Source: Roseibium sp.
Lineage (GTDB): Bacteria; Pseudomonadota; Alphaproteobacteria; Rhizobiales; Stappiaceae
Direction of reading: 5' to 3'
Length of the DNA stretch: 35,476 bases
Assembly (NCBI RefSeq): GCF_025698965.1
Contig: NZ_JAILWL010000007.1
Coordinates: 1 to 35,476 of the forward strand
Below are positions 1 to 10,528 of the stretch, one piece after another; the stretch's first letter is position 1, and each line of letters opens with the position of its first letter. The notes under the pieces are model-generated. The model made no database searches. It was not told the DNA's origin and saw only the letters and a program-made list of their open reading frames with translations. The translations under genes and the position numbers were made by a program.

Positions 1-2337
1 GAAGAGGCCTTTATCGAACAAGCCAAACTGGTCCGTCGATACGGTGCTGCGGTTGTCATCATGGCATTCGACGAAAGCGGGCAGGCGGATACGTTCGAGC
101 GGAAAACCGAAATCTGTGCCCGCTCCTATAAGGTGCTGACGGAAAAAGTCGGGTTTCCGCCCGAAGACATCATTTTCGATCCGAACATCTTTGCGGTCGC
201 AACCGGCATTGAAGAACACAACAATTATGGCGTCGATTTCATCGAAGCCACAGGCTGGATCCGCGAGAACCTGCCTCATGCCCACGTGTCTGGTGGTGTG
301 TCGAACCTTTCTTTCTCTTTCCGTGGCAATGAGGCCGTGCGTGAGGCGATGCACTCCGTATTCCTCTATCACGCCATTCAGCGTGGAATGGACATGGGCA
401 TCGTCAACGCCGGTCAATTGGCGGTATACAACGATCTTGACGAAGAATTGCGGGAACTTTGCATTGATGTTGTCCTGAATCGGCGGGATGATGCGACGGA
501 TCGTATGCTGGAAGCTGCTGAACGCTGGAAAGGCGAGGGCGGCAAGAAACGGGAAGCCGATCTCACCTGGCGCACCTGGGGTGTTGCCAAGCGGATAGAG
601 CATGCATTGGTTCACGGAATTTCCGATTTCGTGGAAGAAGACACTGAGGAGGCCCGCAAGGCCTTTGACCGTCCGCTACACGTGATCGAAGGGCCGTTAA
701 TGGACGGCATGAACGTGGTCGGAGACCTGTTCGGCTCGGGACAGATGTTCCTGCCGCAAGTGGTTAAATCTGCCCGGGTGATGAAAAAAGCCGTCGCCTA
801 TCTGATGCCCTTCATGGAGAAGGAAAAACAGGAGCTGGGACTCACCGGCCATTCATCCGCCGGCAAGATCCTGATGGCAACGGTGAAAGGTGATGTGCAT
901 GACATCGGCAAGAATATCGTCGGCGTCGTTCTCCAGTGCAACAACTTCGAGGTGATCGATCTCGGGGTTATGGTTCCGGCTGCCAAAATTCTTGAAACGG
1001 CCAAGCAGGAAAAGGTCGACATGATCGGGTTGAGTGGCCTGATCACGCCGTCCCTGGACGAAATGTGCCACGTGGCTGCGGAACTGGAACGCGAGGAGAT
1101 GAACGTGCCGTTGCTGATCGGTGGTGCAACAACCTCCAAGATCCATACAGCGGTGAAGATCCACCCGAATTACGAACGTGGCCAGGCGATTTATGTGACC
1201 GACGCCGGACGGGCTGTCGGTGTTGCCTCCAAGCTGATGAGCGAAGGAGGGCGGGATCCTTATTACGCGCAGGTGCGCAGCGAATATGCCGATGTTGCTG
1301 AAAAGCATGCCGCCGGTCGGGGTACGCAGCAACGAACGCCGATCGCTGCTGCCAGGGATAACGCCTTCAAGTCTGATTTTATCGGAAAGCCACCGGTCGC
1401 TCCCAGGAAACCGGGAACGACGGTGTTTGAAGATTTCCCGCTCGAAGAGCTCGTACCGGTAATTGACTGGACGCCGTTTTTCGCGACCTGGGAAATCAAG
1501 GGTCGTTATCCGGCGGTGTTGACCGACAATCGTTATGGTCCTGCGGCAAAGGCGCTTTATGACGACGCTCGTCGGATGCTGGACGAGATTGTCGAGAAGA
1601 AGCTCTTGACTGCGAAGGGCGTGGCAAATCTTTGGCCGGCCAATGCGGTTGGAGATGACGTTCGACTGTTCACCGACGAAAGCCGGACTGAAACACTCGG
1701 CACTTTTCATACTTTGCGCCAACAGATGGCAAGAACGGCTGGCGGACGCGCCAATGTGGCGCTCAGCGATTTCGTCGCGCCGCTGGAGAGCGGCATCAAT
1801 GATTGGATAGGGGGCTTTGCGGTGACGGCAGGTCATGGAGAAGACGATCTGGCTGCTCGCTATGCCCGTGAAGGAGACGACTACAACAAGATCCTCTCAC
1901 AGGCGCTTGCCGACCGTCTGGCGGAAGCATTCGCCGAGAAGCTCCACGAGATCGTCCGGAAGGATCTCTGGGGGTATGCAGCGGACGAGACTCTCTCCAT
2001 CGATGATATCATCGGTGAAAAGTATCAGGGGATCCGCCCGGCAGCTGGCTATCCGGCACAACCGGATCACACTGAAAAGGATACGCTTTTCAAGCTGCTC
2101 GACGCTGAACGATTGACAGGTATACAGCTAACCGAAAGCCGGGCGATGATGCCGGGGTCTTCAGTTTCTGGGCTGTATTTCGGTCATGCGGATAGTCACT
2201 ATTTTGGTGTCGGCAAGATTGAGAGGGATCAGGTGGAGGATTATGCCGCCAGAAAGGGCTGGGACATTGCCTATGCCGAGCGCTGGCTTGCTCCAATCCT
2301 GAATTATGATGCAGCGCGCATGGTTGCTGCGGAGTAA
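1..2337 (+). CDS. metH: Cobalamin-dependent methionine synthase, C-terminal part (end of pterin-binding, B12-binding and AdoMet-activation domains); 5' truncated by the window edge
   Basis: Frame open from base 1 ([25 protein letters not shown]...); B12-binding motif [31 protein letters not shown]; AdoMet domain [15 protein letters not shown] and [15 protein letters not shown]. Confidence 0.97.
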   Translation, partial: EEAFIEQAKLVRRYGAAVVIMAFDESGQADTFERKTEICARSYKVLTEKVGFPPEDIIFDPNIFAVATGIEEHNNYGVDFIEATGWIRENLPHAHVSGGVSNLSFSFRGNEAVREAMHSVFLYHAIQRGMDMGIVNAGQLAVYNDLDEELRELCIDVVLNRRDDATDRMLEAAERWKGEGGKKREADLTWRTWGVAKRIEHALVHGISDFVEEDTEEARKAFDRPLHVIEGPLMDGMNVVGDLFGSGQMFLPQVVKSARVMKKAVAYLMPFMEKEKQELGLTGHSSAGKILMATVKGDVHDIGKNIVGVVLQCNNFEVIDLGVMVPAAKILETAKQEKVDMIGLSGLITPSLDEMCHVAAELEREEMNVPLLIGGATTSKIHTAVKIHPNYERGQAIYVTDAGRAVGVASKLMSEGGRDPYYAQVRSEYADVAEKHAAGRGTQQRTPIAAARDNAFKSDFIGKPPVAPRKPGTTVFEDFPLEELVPVIDWTPFFATWEIKGRYPAVLTDNRYGPAAKALYDDARRMLDEIVEKKLLTAKGVANLWPANAVGDDVRLFTDESRTETLGTFHTLRQQMARTAGGRANVALSDFVAPLESGINDWIGGFAVTAGHGEDDLAARYAREGDDYNKILSQALADRLAEAFAEKLHEIVRKDLWGYAADETLSIDDIIGEKYQGIRPAAGYPAQPDHTEKDTLFKLLDAERLTGIQLTESRAMMPGSSVSGLYFGHADSHYFGVGKIERDQVEDYAARKGWDIAYAERWLAPILNYDAARMVAAE

Positions 2338-2384
2338 GTCACTGCCGGTCGCGCACTGCGATCAGGTCTTCTGGAACAGTTACA

Positions 2385-2420
2385 GCCTTCGCCGGGAACC
2401 CGGCGGAGGCTTTTTGTTTT
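2385..2420 (+). terminator. Rho-independent terminator after metH
   Basis: GCCTTCGCCGGG-AA-CCCGGCGGAGGC followed by TTTTTGTTTT. Confidence 0.9.
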
Positions 2421-2469
2421 GGGGTCAAATTAATTGACGTTGGGAAAGCAAAGGAAAAATAGCAAAATA

Positions 2470-2506
2470 TGCACAAGGTGCACTCTTGAAAAGTGCACAA
2501 AGTGCG
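2470..2506. promoter_or_regulatory. Pair of operator-like palindromes TGCACAAGGTGCA / TGCACAAAGTGCG
   Basis: Two TGCAC-N3-GTGC(A/G) dyads starting at 2470 and 2494 (24 bp apart), upstream of a small ORF. Confidence 0.45.
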
Positions 2507-2566
2507 CTAACATTGATCTTAAGAAGTTGCTGCGTTTCAGATTGTGGGCGACTGAAGGAGAACAAG

Positions 2567-2710
2567 ATGAATGTGCACACGGCCAAATTGATATTGGTGA
2601 AGCATCGCCAGGACTACAATCGGGATCGCCTACCATGGTTGCCCGCCCGGCTGTACAGGTCCTGGAAAGAAGCATCACCCAACGTTCAGGAGCCTCCAAA
2701 AGGATCCTGA
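2567..2710 (+). CDS. Possible 47-aa small protein of unknown function
   Basis: ATG preceded by GAAGGAGAACAAG; MNVHTAKLILVKHRQDYNRDRLPWLPARLYRSWKEASPNVQEPPKGS; palindromes upstream and a terminator downstream. No recognised family. Confidence 0.35.
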   Translation: MNVHTAKLILVKHRQDYNRDRLPWLPARLYRSWKEASPNVQEPPKGS

Positions 2711-2801
2711 TGCAGGGCCAAACCCGATAAGGCCCCAAAAGCCATAAAAATATGACCCCAAATAACGTTTGTGATACCCAGACGTTGACCCACCTCCTGG
2801 A

Positions 2802-2827
2802 AACCCGGCTCCGGCCGGGTTTTTTGT
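2802..2827 (+). terminator. Rho-independent terminator
   Basis: AACCCGGC-TCCG-GCCGGGTT followed by TTTTTG. Confidence 0.8.
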
Positions 2828-2902
2828 GTCCGAGAGGACGCCTGCCGGATTGAGCAGGAAGCGGGGCAACGCGGGCCTTGTTTTGCAGAGCGGGAAACGG
2901 CG

Positions 2903-3523
2903 TCAGGCCGGAGTCAGGTCGCGGCCGACGAGTGAGACGATTTGTGCACGGGCGGCAGCAAGACCAGCCTGAGCTGCTTCTTGTCCCAAGGCGAGGCCCT
3001 TGGCGTGGATGAATTCAATATCGGTTATACCGAGATGGCCAAGCGCCAATTCAAGATAACCGGTTTCGAAGTCCATGGAGGTACCGAGAAAATCTCCACC
3101 TTGGGCAATTACGATGATCGCTCGAATTCCGGTCAGAAGTCCCTTTGGTCCTTCGTTGGTGAAACGGAAGGTCTCGCCGGCACGGGTCACATGATCGATC
3201 CATGATTTTAGCGTGGAGGGGATCGTAAAATTGTACATTGGCGCGCCAACCAACAGCACATCGGTCTCTCTGAGTTCCGCAATCAATTCGTCTGAAATCG
3301 CAAGGCCTTCTATTTTTGTTGCAGAGGTGACTGTGGCGGGAGCCGAAAAGGACAGAAAAGTGGTCTTATCCAGATGCGGGATCGGGTCTTTGCTCAGATC
3401 CCGCTTGATGTGCCGCATGGCAGAGTGCTGCGCCAAAAGCCTGTGCGCGACTTCGTCGGCGAGCTTTGAAGTCTGAGACTCCGCACCATGAATGCCGGAG
3501 TTTATCTGCAAGAGAGTTTTCAT
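2903..3523 (-). CDS. azoR: FMN-dependent NADH-azoreductase (flavodoxin-like fold)
   Basis: MKTLLQINSGIHGAESQTSKLAD... with VLLVGAPMYNFTIPSTLKSWIDHVTRAGETFRFTNEGPKGLLTG, typical of AzoR. Confidence 0.9.
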   Translation of the reverse strand: MKTLLQINSGIHGAESQTSKLADEVAHRLLAQHSAMRHIKRDLSKDPIPHLDKTTFLSFSAPATVTSATKIEGLAISDELIAELRETDVLLVGAPMYNFTIPSTLKSWIDHVTRAGETFRFTNEGPKGLLTGIRAIIVIAQGGDFLGTSMDFETGYLELALGHLGITDIEFIHAKGLALGQEAAQAGLAAARAQIVSLVGRDLTPA

Positions 3524-3638
3524 CTTTCGTCCTGTGTCTCGGTGTCTGGAGCCGGGGTGAAATCCAACTGGATTGGCTGGTTCCGTTGGAACGCAGGACA
3601 ATTTTAATTCTCTTTTCGAATGGTAATAAGTTAACTAG

Positions 3639-3655
3639 TATTGATATTATCAATA
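3639..3655. promoter_or_regulatory. Palindrome TATTGATATTATCAATA in the azoR-lysR intergenic region, candidate LysR-type operator
   Basis: 17-bp dyad with odd centre between divergent genes. Confidence 0.5.
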
Positions 3656-3669
3656 TATTGAGGTTTGAA

Positions 3670-4548
3670 TTGACCAGTCTGGACCAGCTCAAAATGTTTG
3701 CCGCCGCTGTGGAAACCGGTAGCTTTTCCGCTGCCGGGCGAGCCCTGGACAAGGGGCAATCGGCTGTCAGTCTTGGCATAGCCAACCTGGAAATCGATCT
3801 CGGACTGGACCTTTTCGACCGGACCACCCGCAAGCCTCAGCTCACGGAAGGCGGGGAAAGACTGTTGCCATTGGCGAAGGCGATCCTGACACAGGTTGAA
3901 GATTTCGACGCAGCGGCACAAAGCATTTTTGCTGGCGAGGAAACGCGTGTCCGGATTGTTCTGGATGATGCGATTTTACTTCCTTCGCTCAGCAAACTTC
4001 TGGTCGAATTCGGCGTCCGATTTCCGGCAACACAAATCGAGTTTGTTTCCGCAGTCAGTCCAGATATTCCTGAAATTGTTGTGAATGGCGAAGCAGACAT
4101 TGGATTGATGTTCTCGGGAAGCAAGGTTCAAAAGGGAGTCGAACAGGCTTTCATCGGGAACCTGTCTTTCATTGCCGTGAGCAGCCCGGACTATCCGCTG
4201 GCAAAAATCACGAGCATCGGTGCCAACGAGTTGCTCCCTTTCAGACAACTTCTTTTGCGCAGCCCGCAGGGGAGTGTTCTCGATCAGTTTCCGGCACTTT
4301 CGACAAGCATCTGGTATGCCAGCAGCTTCCATGCCATTCGGGATCTGGTCTTACAGAAAACAGGCTGGGCTTATTTGCCCGAACACCTTGCCAATGAGGC
4401 GATAGCGGCGGGGCAGCTTGTAAAACTGAACTTGAGATTCGAGCACAAACACTGGAGTCCGCCGGTGGAGTGGGTCACCCTCAAAAATGCGCGGATGGGC
4501 CCTGCCATGTCCTGGCTCTCGGGCAAGGTCAAGAACATCCTGTCTTAG
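3670..4548 (+). CDS. LysR-family transcriptional regulator
   Basis: LTSLDQLKMFAAAVETGSFSAAGRALDKGQSAVSLGIANLEIDLGLDLFDRTTRKPQLTEGG: LysR HTH. Likely TTG start at 3670; the ORF is open further upstream. Confidence 0.9.
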   Translation: MTSLDQLKMFAAAVETGSFSAAGRALDKGQSAVSLGIANLEIDLGLDLFDRTTRKPQLTEGGERLLPLAKAILTQVEDFDAAAQSIFAGEETRVRIVLDDAILLPSLSKLLVEFGVRFPATQIEFVSAVSPDIPEIVVNGEADIGLMFSGSKVQKGVEQAFIGNLSFIAVSSPDYPLAKITSIGANELLPFRQLLLRSPQGSVLDQFPALSTSIWYASSFHAIRDLVLQKTGWAYLPEHLANEAIAAGQLVKLNLRFEHKHWSPPVEWVTLKNARMGPAMSWLSGKVKNILS

Positions 4549-4637
4549 TTGAAGATGTCGCCCGCTTGCAGGCCGGACGGAATTCGCTGGATTTCAGCCC
4601 GAAACCGGAGACAGTATTTGCAGGTCTTTCATCACCG

Positions 4638-5282
4638 TCAATTCGAGCGCGTCAGCAGTCTCATACCGGCAAACGCGAAAAAACTTCCGAGAGTGAATTG
4701 TATTCCGCGCCGCGCGCGCCCGTACAAGCGGACCATGAGCGGGGTTGAAAACGCAATTGCATAAAGCACATGGACGACAACAGAGAGCACAAAAGTTCCA
4801 AGCACGATTGTCGCGGCGACCCAGAGCGGTGCTCCATTTTGCATGCCGAGCGAAATGATTGCGATCCAGGCGAGCGCAGCCTTGGGATTGGTGATCTGAA
4901 CGAGATAACCTCGCAGCAGGAAACCTGTGAGCGTTCGTTTTTCTCCCGCCATTTTCTGAGCTTTGAGGTCCTGGCGTGCCGCAGCGGACTTGAAGGATTT
5001 GTAGGCCAGCCACAGCAGGTAAAGACCACCGAATATCTTGATGGCAGTCAAAGCCGAGGCATAGAGGGTCAGCAGTGTCGTCAGGCCGACGACCGTGAGC
5101 AGTGCCCAGGTCAGGGAACCGAAGGCGACCCCAAAAGCAAGCGCAACTCCGGAAGGTCTGCCCGCGCTCATGGACGTTCCTATTACGGCAATAAAATTCG
5201 GACCGGGACTTACAATGGCCAGAAGGAAGGCCGAGTAGGCGAGTAAAATTCCAGGCAGAAACTCAGATATTTGCAGCACCAC
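4638..5282 (-). CDS. LysE/RhtB family amino-acid exporter
   Basis: LAIVSPGPNFIAVIGTSMSAGRPSGVALAFGVAFGS...LYLLWLAYKSFK...GYLVQITNPKAALAWIA. Confidence 0.93.
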   Translation of the reverse strand: MVLQISEFLPGILLAYSAFLLAIVSPGPNFIAVIGTSMSAGRPSGVALAFGVAFGSLTWALLTVVGLTTLLTLYASALTAIKIFGGLYLLWLAYKSFKSAAARQDLKAQKMAGEKRTLTGFLLRGYLVQITNPKAALAWIAIISLGMQNGAPLWVAATIVLGTFVLSVVVHVLYAIAFSTPLMVRLYGRARRGIQFTLGSFFAFAGMRLLTRSN

Positions 5283-5377
5283 GACACCTCTTACACTTTG
5301 CCTGTCAGACTAAAGCAAAATGCAACGGGAAGATTCGATGAGGGTCGAACTGTGCTGGAGAGATGGTGCAGGTACTA

Positions 5378-6067
5378 TCAAGCGTCGGGGAAAAGTTTCT
5401 TCAGTGCTGCGTTTCCTCCAGACGAGAAATGCACAACCCGGCTGTTCTTCTCACGTCGCAACCAACCCTCTTCCTGAAACCGGTTCAGGAATGCGGCTCC
5501 AAGACTGCCGGCCAGATGATTGCGCCGCTCACTCCAGTCAAGGCAGGCCCGGCACAAGGGGCGCCGGTTCGCGGAGAGGGCTTCAAGGTCAATTCCAAAA
5601 TCGGTGACAAAGGTTTCACCGTCGGGCGAAAGGCCAAGGCCGCCTTTGTTTGTGGATGTTCTGAGGAATCCTCGAGTCTGCAGACTGTCGAATATCCGTA
5701 CAGCCATGTCGCCGGCTAGATGGTCGTAACACACGCGGGCGGCACGCATCGCCGGATCTCTAGGTCCTGTGCGCGTTCGCAAGTGACCGCTTCGTGCAGC
5801 CAACCCCATGATCGCTTCAAGTGTCGCGCCAACTTCCGGGCCGGCAAGAGTGAAGTAGCGGTGGCGACCCTGTTTGGCCTGCGCCAGCAACCCGCCTTCC
5901 ATAAGTTTCTTCAGATGCGAGCTTGCGGTCTGGTTGGTCACTCCGGCTTCCGTCGCGAGTTCGGTCGCTGTGAGGGCCTTGCCGCTCAACAGGGCGTTCA
6001 GGATATTGGCGCGTGCGGGGTCGCCAATCAGGGCCCCTATGCGGGCTATGTCAGGTCCATCTTTCAT
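5378..6067 (-). CDS. ArsR-family winged-helix transcriptional regulator
   Basis: [76 protein letters not shown]. Confidence 0.92.
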   Translation of the reverse strand: MKDGPDIARIGALIGDPARANILNALLSGKALTATELATEAGVTNQTASSHLKKLMEGGLLAQAKQGRHRYFTLAGPEVGATLEAIMGLAARSGHLRTRTGPRDPAMRAARVCYDHLAGDMAVRIFDSLQTRGFLRTSTNKGGLGLSPDGETFVTDFGIDLEALSANRRPLCRACLDWSERRNHLAGSLGAAFLNRFQEEGWLRREKNSRVVHFSSGGNAALKKLFPDA

Positions 6068-6148
6068 GGTTCGATCCTCATCGAAGCATTCACGTCGCAG
6101 AGCATGGCACACAAGAACCCACAACGCTACATCAAAGAGGCCCGATCC

Positions 6149-6481
6149 ATGATCACATGTTTTATCCGCTATCACATTGACCCGAGCAAGAAAGCTGCGT
6201 TCGAGGAATATGCCCGCAACTGGGGGCAGGCAATTCCGCGCTGCGGTGCGAATCTGATTGGGTATTTTTCGCCGCACGAAGGCTCCACGACGCTGGCCTA
6301 TGGTGTCTATTCCATCGAGGATCTGGCTGCTTATGAGGCCTATCGTGCACGCCTGGCCGAAGATCCTCTCGGTCAAGTGAACTATGCCTTTGCGCAAAAG
6401 GAGAAATTCATCTTGCGGGAAGACCGAACCTTCCTGAAACTGGCATCCGCGCCGCATGCTGAGGGAGGACTAAAAGTATGA
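6149..6481 (+). CDS. NIPSNAP-family protein
   Basis: [69 protein letters not shown]. Confidence 0.85.
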   Translation: MITCFIRYHIDPSKKAAFEEYARNWGQAIPRCGANLIGYFSPHEGSTTLAYGVYSIEDLAAYEAYRARLAEDPLGQVNYAFAQKEKFILREDRTFLKLASAPHAEGGLKV

Positions 6482-6822
6482 TAGCCGTGATTTTCGAAGT
6501 GATCCCGCATGCGGATAAAAAGCAGAACTATCTCGACGTGGCGGCTGAACTGCGGCCGCTGATCGACGAGATTGACGGGTTCCTGTCAGTCGAACGCTTT
6601 CAGAGCCTGACCAACCCGGAAAAACTGCTTTCCGTTTCGTTCTTTCGAGATGAAGCGGCGTTGGATGAGTGGCGTCGATTGACCCAGCATCGCAAAGCTC
6701 AGCGGGTTGGAAGGCACAGCTATTTCAAGGATTACCGCCTGCGTGTGGCACATGTCTTGAGGGACTATGGCATGGAAGACCGGGCAGAGGCACCGGAAGA
6801 CAGCCGGGTCGAGAACGGCTAA
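6478..6822 (+). CDS. Antibiotic-biosynthesis-monooxygenase (ABM) domain protein
   Basis: ATGA overlap with preceding gene; [66 protein letters not shown]. Confidence 0.88.
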   Translation: MIAVIFEVIPHADKKQNYLDVAAELRPLIDEIDGFLSVERFQSLTNPEKLLSVSFFRDEAALDEWRRLTQHRKAQRVGRHSYFKDYRLRVAHVLRDYGMEDRAEAPEDSRVENG

Positions 6823-6832
6823 CGCATCCATC

Positions 6833-7753
6833 ATGCAATCCCGCTCTTTCGAATATGCCCTCCTGGGCTGTCTCGCCCTGTTATGGGGTTCGTCCTACAT
6901 GTGGATCAGTATTGCGCTGGAGACTATTCCACCGGCAACGCTGATCGCAATTCGGGTTGGACTGGCATCCGTCATCCTTCTGATGATCATGTCCTTCAGA
7001 GGCATCCGGATGCCTTTGGACTGGAGAACCTGGAAACTGTTCTTTGTTCAGTCACTGGTCAACAGCACCGGTCCCTGGTTGCTGCTTGCCTGGGGACAGC
7101 AATATGCCGGCACTGCCGTGTCGAGTGTCCTGAATTCAACTTCGCCTCTGTGGGTGTTTGCCCTGTCCTTTGTGGTGCTTCAATCGGGACAACGGCCCGG
7201 TGCACGGCAATTGATTGGTGCACTTGCCGGTTTTGGCGGCATTGTGCTGATTGTTGGCGTCGGTGCGCTGGAAAATATCGGCGAAAACCTTCTGCCGCAG
7301 CTCGCGGTTCTGTTCAGCGCAGTTCTCTACGGCTTATCGGCATTACGTGGTCGGCTGTTTTCAACAATGCCACCAATTGTGCCGGCGGCCGGAACACTCA
7401 TCTGCTCTTCGTTTGTGCTTGTTCCGGTGAGCATAGTTGTCGATCGGCCGTGGTCCCTGTCTCCAGATACGACAAGCATATGCGCCGCGCTGATCCTTGG
7501 CATTGTCTGCACGGCTCTGGCGTTTCTCATCTATTTCAGATTGCTGTCGACTTTGGGAGCCATGGGAACCGCCAGTCAGGCCTATCTGAGGTCCGGTGTT
7601 GGCGTATTTCTAGGTGTGGTCTTTCTTTCCGAGACCCTGGACCTGGAAACCTTTGCCGGAATATGCCTTGCCATTTTCGGGGTTGTTCTGATCAACTGGC
7701 CCGGTACTCGGAAATTGCGAACTGCCGTATCTGCCGGCAAGGAGGTGCCATGA
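6833..7753 (+). CDS. EamA/DMT-superfamily transporter
   Basis: About ten hydrophobic segments; LLGCLALLWGSSYMWISIALETIPPATLIAIRVGLA... and LRSGVGVFLGVVFLSETL. Confidence 0.92.
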   Translation: MQSRSFEYALLGCLALLWGSSYMWISIALETIPPATLIAIRVGLASVILLMIMSFRGIRMPLDWRTWKLFFVQSLVNSTGPWLLLAWGQQYAGTAVSSVLNSTSPLWVFALSFVVLQSGQRPGARQLIGALAGFGGIVLIVGVGALENIGENLLPQLAVLFSAVLYGLSALRGRLFSTMPPIVPAAGTLICSSFVLVPVSIVVDRPWSLSPDTTSICAALILGIVCTALAFLIYFRLLSTLGAMGTASQAYLRSGVGVFLGVVFLSETLDLETFAGICLAIFGVVLINWPGTRKLRTAVSAGKEVP

Positions 7754-8172
7754 GCGTTCTGACCGTTTACGAAGCCGGATCCCGACCGACCACGCGTGTC
7801 AATCCGGACTATTTCACCGGTACCGCGTGGTTGGATCCTGTCATCAATGCGCCTGCACCCGCACGGGCAAGGGTGTTCAAAGTGACATTTGAACCAAAGG
7901 CCAGAACTCATTGGCATACCCACCCGTTGGGGCAGGCTCTTCATGTCCTGGAAGGGGCGGGCTTTGTTCATCTCTGGGGGCAGGAGAAACTGTCGATACT
8001 GCCTGGCGACGTGATCTGGATACCGCCCAATATCAAGCATTGGCACGGTGCCGGACCGCATACGTCTCTGGTTCATCTGGTCATTCAGGAAGAACTGAAC
8101 GGTGCTGCGGTCGATTGGCTGGAACCGGTCGATGAGGCGACTTATGCAGGTGAACTGGAAGCAAGGCGCTAG
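7750..8172 (+). CDS. Cupin-domain protein
   Basis: FKVTFEPKARTHWHTHPLGQALHVLEGAGFVHLWGQEKLSILPGDVIWIPPNIKHWHGAGPHTSLVHLVI; overlaps the upstream gene end (ATGA). Confidence 0.92.
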   Translation: MSVLTVYEAGSRPTTRVNPDYFTGTAWLDPVINAPAPARARVFKVTFEPKARTHWHTHPLGQALHVLEGAGFVHLWGQEKLSILPGDVIWIPPNIKHWHGAGPHTSLVHLVIQEELNGAAVDWLEPVDEATYAGELEARR

Positions 8173-8360
8173 TTAGACCAGGCAAGTTGACCAGAAATCG
8201 ATTGGTCGATGACCGGAGATCTGCGCTTGTATTGAGTCGATCCTGAAATGTTCTTTGATTTTCCGGCTGAATTGAGCCGGGCTCTCGCGGCTTGCGCAAG
8301 CGGCAGCCAAGCAGCTGTCACTTGCGCAACCCCTCAGTACACCAACCGTTCACTCAAGGA

Positions 8361-9800
8361 TCAGCTACTCATCGGCAACCTGATTTCAGCTTCAAGGCCG
8401 CCCTTCGGACGGTTTTTCAGTTCAATCGTGCCACCATGGGCGTGGATGATCGAGCGGGTGATTGCAAGTCCGAGGCCGATTCCTCCGGTCTCCTCGCTTC
8501 TGGATTCTTCCAGACGCACAAAGGGCTCAAAGACATCTTTCAACCGCGCTTCGGGAATGCCCGGGCCTTCGTCAAGAATGCGAATGACAATTTCGTCTGC
8601 GGTCTTTGTCGCTTCGACGGAAACGGAATCTCCGTACCGGATCCCGTTCTCAATCAGGTTGCGCAGAGCTCGCTTCAGCGCCATCGGACGGCAGGACAAC
8701 GAAATTTCCTCGTTGACCAGGACCCAGCAAACGTGCCCCAGATCCTGTTGGTCCCCGGCCAGACTTTCCAGCATTGCTCCAAGGTCGGTTATTTCGGCAC
8801 TTTCGGAATAAGCCTCATCCTTGGCAAAGCGCAGCGCGGCTTCTGTCATGGCAGACATTTCTTCCAGCGTTTCGATCATTTTTTCCCGGTTTTCATCGTC
8901 TTCGATAAATTCAGCCCGCAGACGCAGAGATGTGATCGGGGTGCGCAAATCATGACTGATTGCGGCAAGCATGCGGGTTCTGTCGCGGACGAAACGCGTC
9001 AGACGACCCTGCATGTCGTTGAAAGAGGAGGTCAGCGCCTGAACTTCACTCGGTCCGCTTGGCGTCAGTGGTTCCTGTTCTTCACCTCGGCCGAATTTTT
9101 CCGCCGAAATGGCCAGATCCTTGAGTGGTCGGGTAACCCGGCGAACGGCAAGAGCGATGATCAGCACAATAGCAAGGGCAGTCAGCGAAAGCTGTACCAG
9201 CAAGGGAATGATCGCACCGGGAGGTGGCCGGTAACTGGTGGCGACGTTCAGCCAGCGCCCGTCGGTCAATTGAATCGACAACGAGAGATCTTCCGGCTTG
9301 TTCATGATCTTGCGAAGATTGTGAGGACGCTCGCGTTTGGGAACGGCACGCCAACTCTTTTCGTCATCCTTGTCCGGTTTTTTGCTGCGCGGGCCACGCT
9401 TTTCATCCGCGTGAATGTTGATGTGTACGGCCTGACCCTTGTGCAGCTGTTGGCTAAGGTAACCTTGCAGACCAATTTCAAACCGGGATGCCCCCCTTTC
9501 CGGTGCAAGCGGTGTGTCACCGATCCAGAACACGGCATATCGGCTGCTGCTGGCCTCCAAGATTCGGCCTTGCAGGGATTCCGGGGTATCTTCGATCAAC
9601 TCGGCAATGGAAGCTGCGCGTGCAAGCAGGTTGTCCCGAACCGCTGCCACCATGGCAATGCGCCGCTCGTCCTGAAATATGAAAATGCTCAGAGCCTGTG
9701 CCGCCACAATCGCCAGCAGAAGCAGAACGATCAGTTGAGACGCCAGAGCTCTGGGCCACAGGAAATCGAGAGCCTTTCGAAGAAGGGCGGATACGTTCAT
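8361..9800 (-). CDS. Two-component sensor histidine kinase (HAMP-HisKA-HATPase_c, EnvZ-like organisation)
   Basis: AISHDLRTPITSLRLRAEFI (H-box), RNLIENGIRYG (N-box), DEGPGIPEARL, GGIGLGLAITRSIIHAHGG; two TM segments. Confidence 0.94.
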   Translation of the reverse strand: MNVSALLRKALDFLWPRALASQLIVLLLLAIVAAQALSIFIFQDERRIAMVAAVRDNLLARAASIAELIEDTPESLQGRILEASSSRYAVFWIGDTPLAPERGASRFEIGLQGYLSQQLHKGQAVHINIHADEKRGPRSKKPDKDDEKSWRAVPKRERPHNLRKIMNKPEDLSLSIQLTDGRWLNVATSYRPPPGAIIPLLVQLSLTALAIVLIIALAVRRVTRPLKDLAISAEKFGRGEEQEPLTPSGPSEVQALTSSFNDMQGRLTRFVRDRTRMLAAISHDLRTPITSLRLRAEFIEDDENREKMIETLEEMSAMTEAALRFAKDEAYSESAEITDLGAMLESLAGDQQDLGHVCWVLVNEEISLSCRPMALKRALRNLIENGIRYGDSVSVEATKTADEIVIRILDEGPGIPEARLKDVFEPFVRLEESRSEETGGIGLGLAITRSIIHAHGGTIELKNRPKGGLEAEIRLPMSS

Positions 9801-10528
9801 TCGACGTGGTCTTTCACTTCAGCGGTAAACATGTAACCACCACCCCACACGGTCTTGATCAGTTTCGGATCCTTCGGGTCTATTTCGATTTTGCGGCGCA
9901 GGCGTGAGACCTGATTGTCAATGGACCGGTCGAACACCGCCGGGGCCCGGCCTGTGGTCAGGTCCAGAAGCTGATCGCGGTTCAGGACCATCTTGGGTCG
10001 TTTCAAAAAAGCGCACAGCAACTGAAATTCACCGCTGGACAGCGCGACAGGATTGCCGTCTGGATCCGTCAGTTCCCTGCGGGAAACGTTGAGTGCCCAT
10101 CCGTCGAAATGCATCTTTTCCTGCTCGATCGGATCGCGTTCTTTAGGGGCCAGTGAAGTTCTTCTGAGAACCGCGCGAATGCGCGCCAGCAATTCACGCG
10201 GGTTGAAAGGCTTCGTTACATAGTCATCTGCGCCGACTTCCAGGCCTATTACCCTGTCGGTGTCGTCTGCCATGGCGGTCAAAAGGATTACTGGCATCGA
10301 ACCGGTTTCCACCAGATGGCGGCACAGCGACAGACCATCTTCACCAGGCATCATGATGTCCAGAACGACGAGATCAATGGAGGCGGCCTTCAGGGATTTG
10401 CGCGCGTGTGCAGCATTCTCGGCCGTCGTTGCACGCAGGCCGTTCTTTATGAGATAGCGGGCAAGGGTCTCGCGAATGTCGCGATGGTCATCAACCACCA
10501 GAATATGCGGGCTCGGGTCGCTCACCAT
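9797..10528 (-). CDS. OmpR-family response regulator
   Basis: PHILVVDDHRDIRETLARYL...DLVVLDIMMPGEDGLSLCRHL...GADDYVTKPFNPRELLARIRAVLRR + winged helix; overlaps kinase by 4 nt. Start among ATGs at 10528/10537/10549 not resolved. Confidence 0.95.
   Translation of the reverse strand: MVSDPSPHILVVDDHRDIRETLARYLIKNGLRATTAENAAHARKSLKAASIDLVVLDIMMPGEDGLSLCRHLVETGSMPVILLTAMADDTDRVIGLEVGADDYVTKPFNPRELLARIRAVLRRTSLAPKERDPIEQEKMHFDGWALNVSRRELTDPDGNPVALSSGEFQLLCAFLKRPKMVLNRDQLLDLTTGRAPAVFDRSIDNQVSRLRRKIEIDPKDPKLIKTVWGGGYMFTAEVKDHVE

Noticed and set aside
853-1836. 327-aa minus-strand ORF
   Set aside because: Antisense shadow of metH.
6883-8172. 429-aa plus ORF starting in a different frame over the DMT transporter gene
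   Set aside because: Only its C-terminal part (from 7750) is the cupin protein; the upstream part is out of frame with the transporter.
8292-9836. 514-aa plus-strand ORF
   Set aside because: Antisense to a clear histidine kinase; composition is not protein-like and shows no motif.
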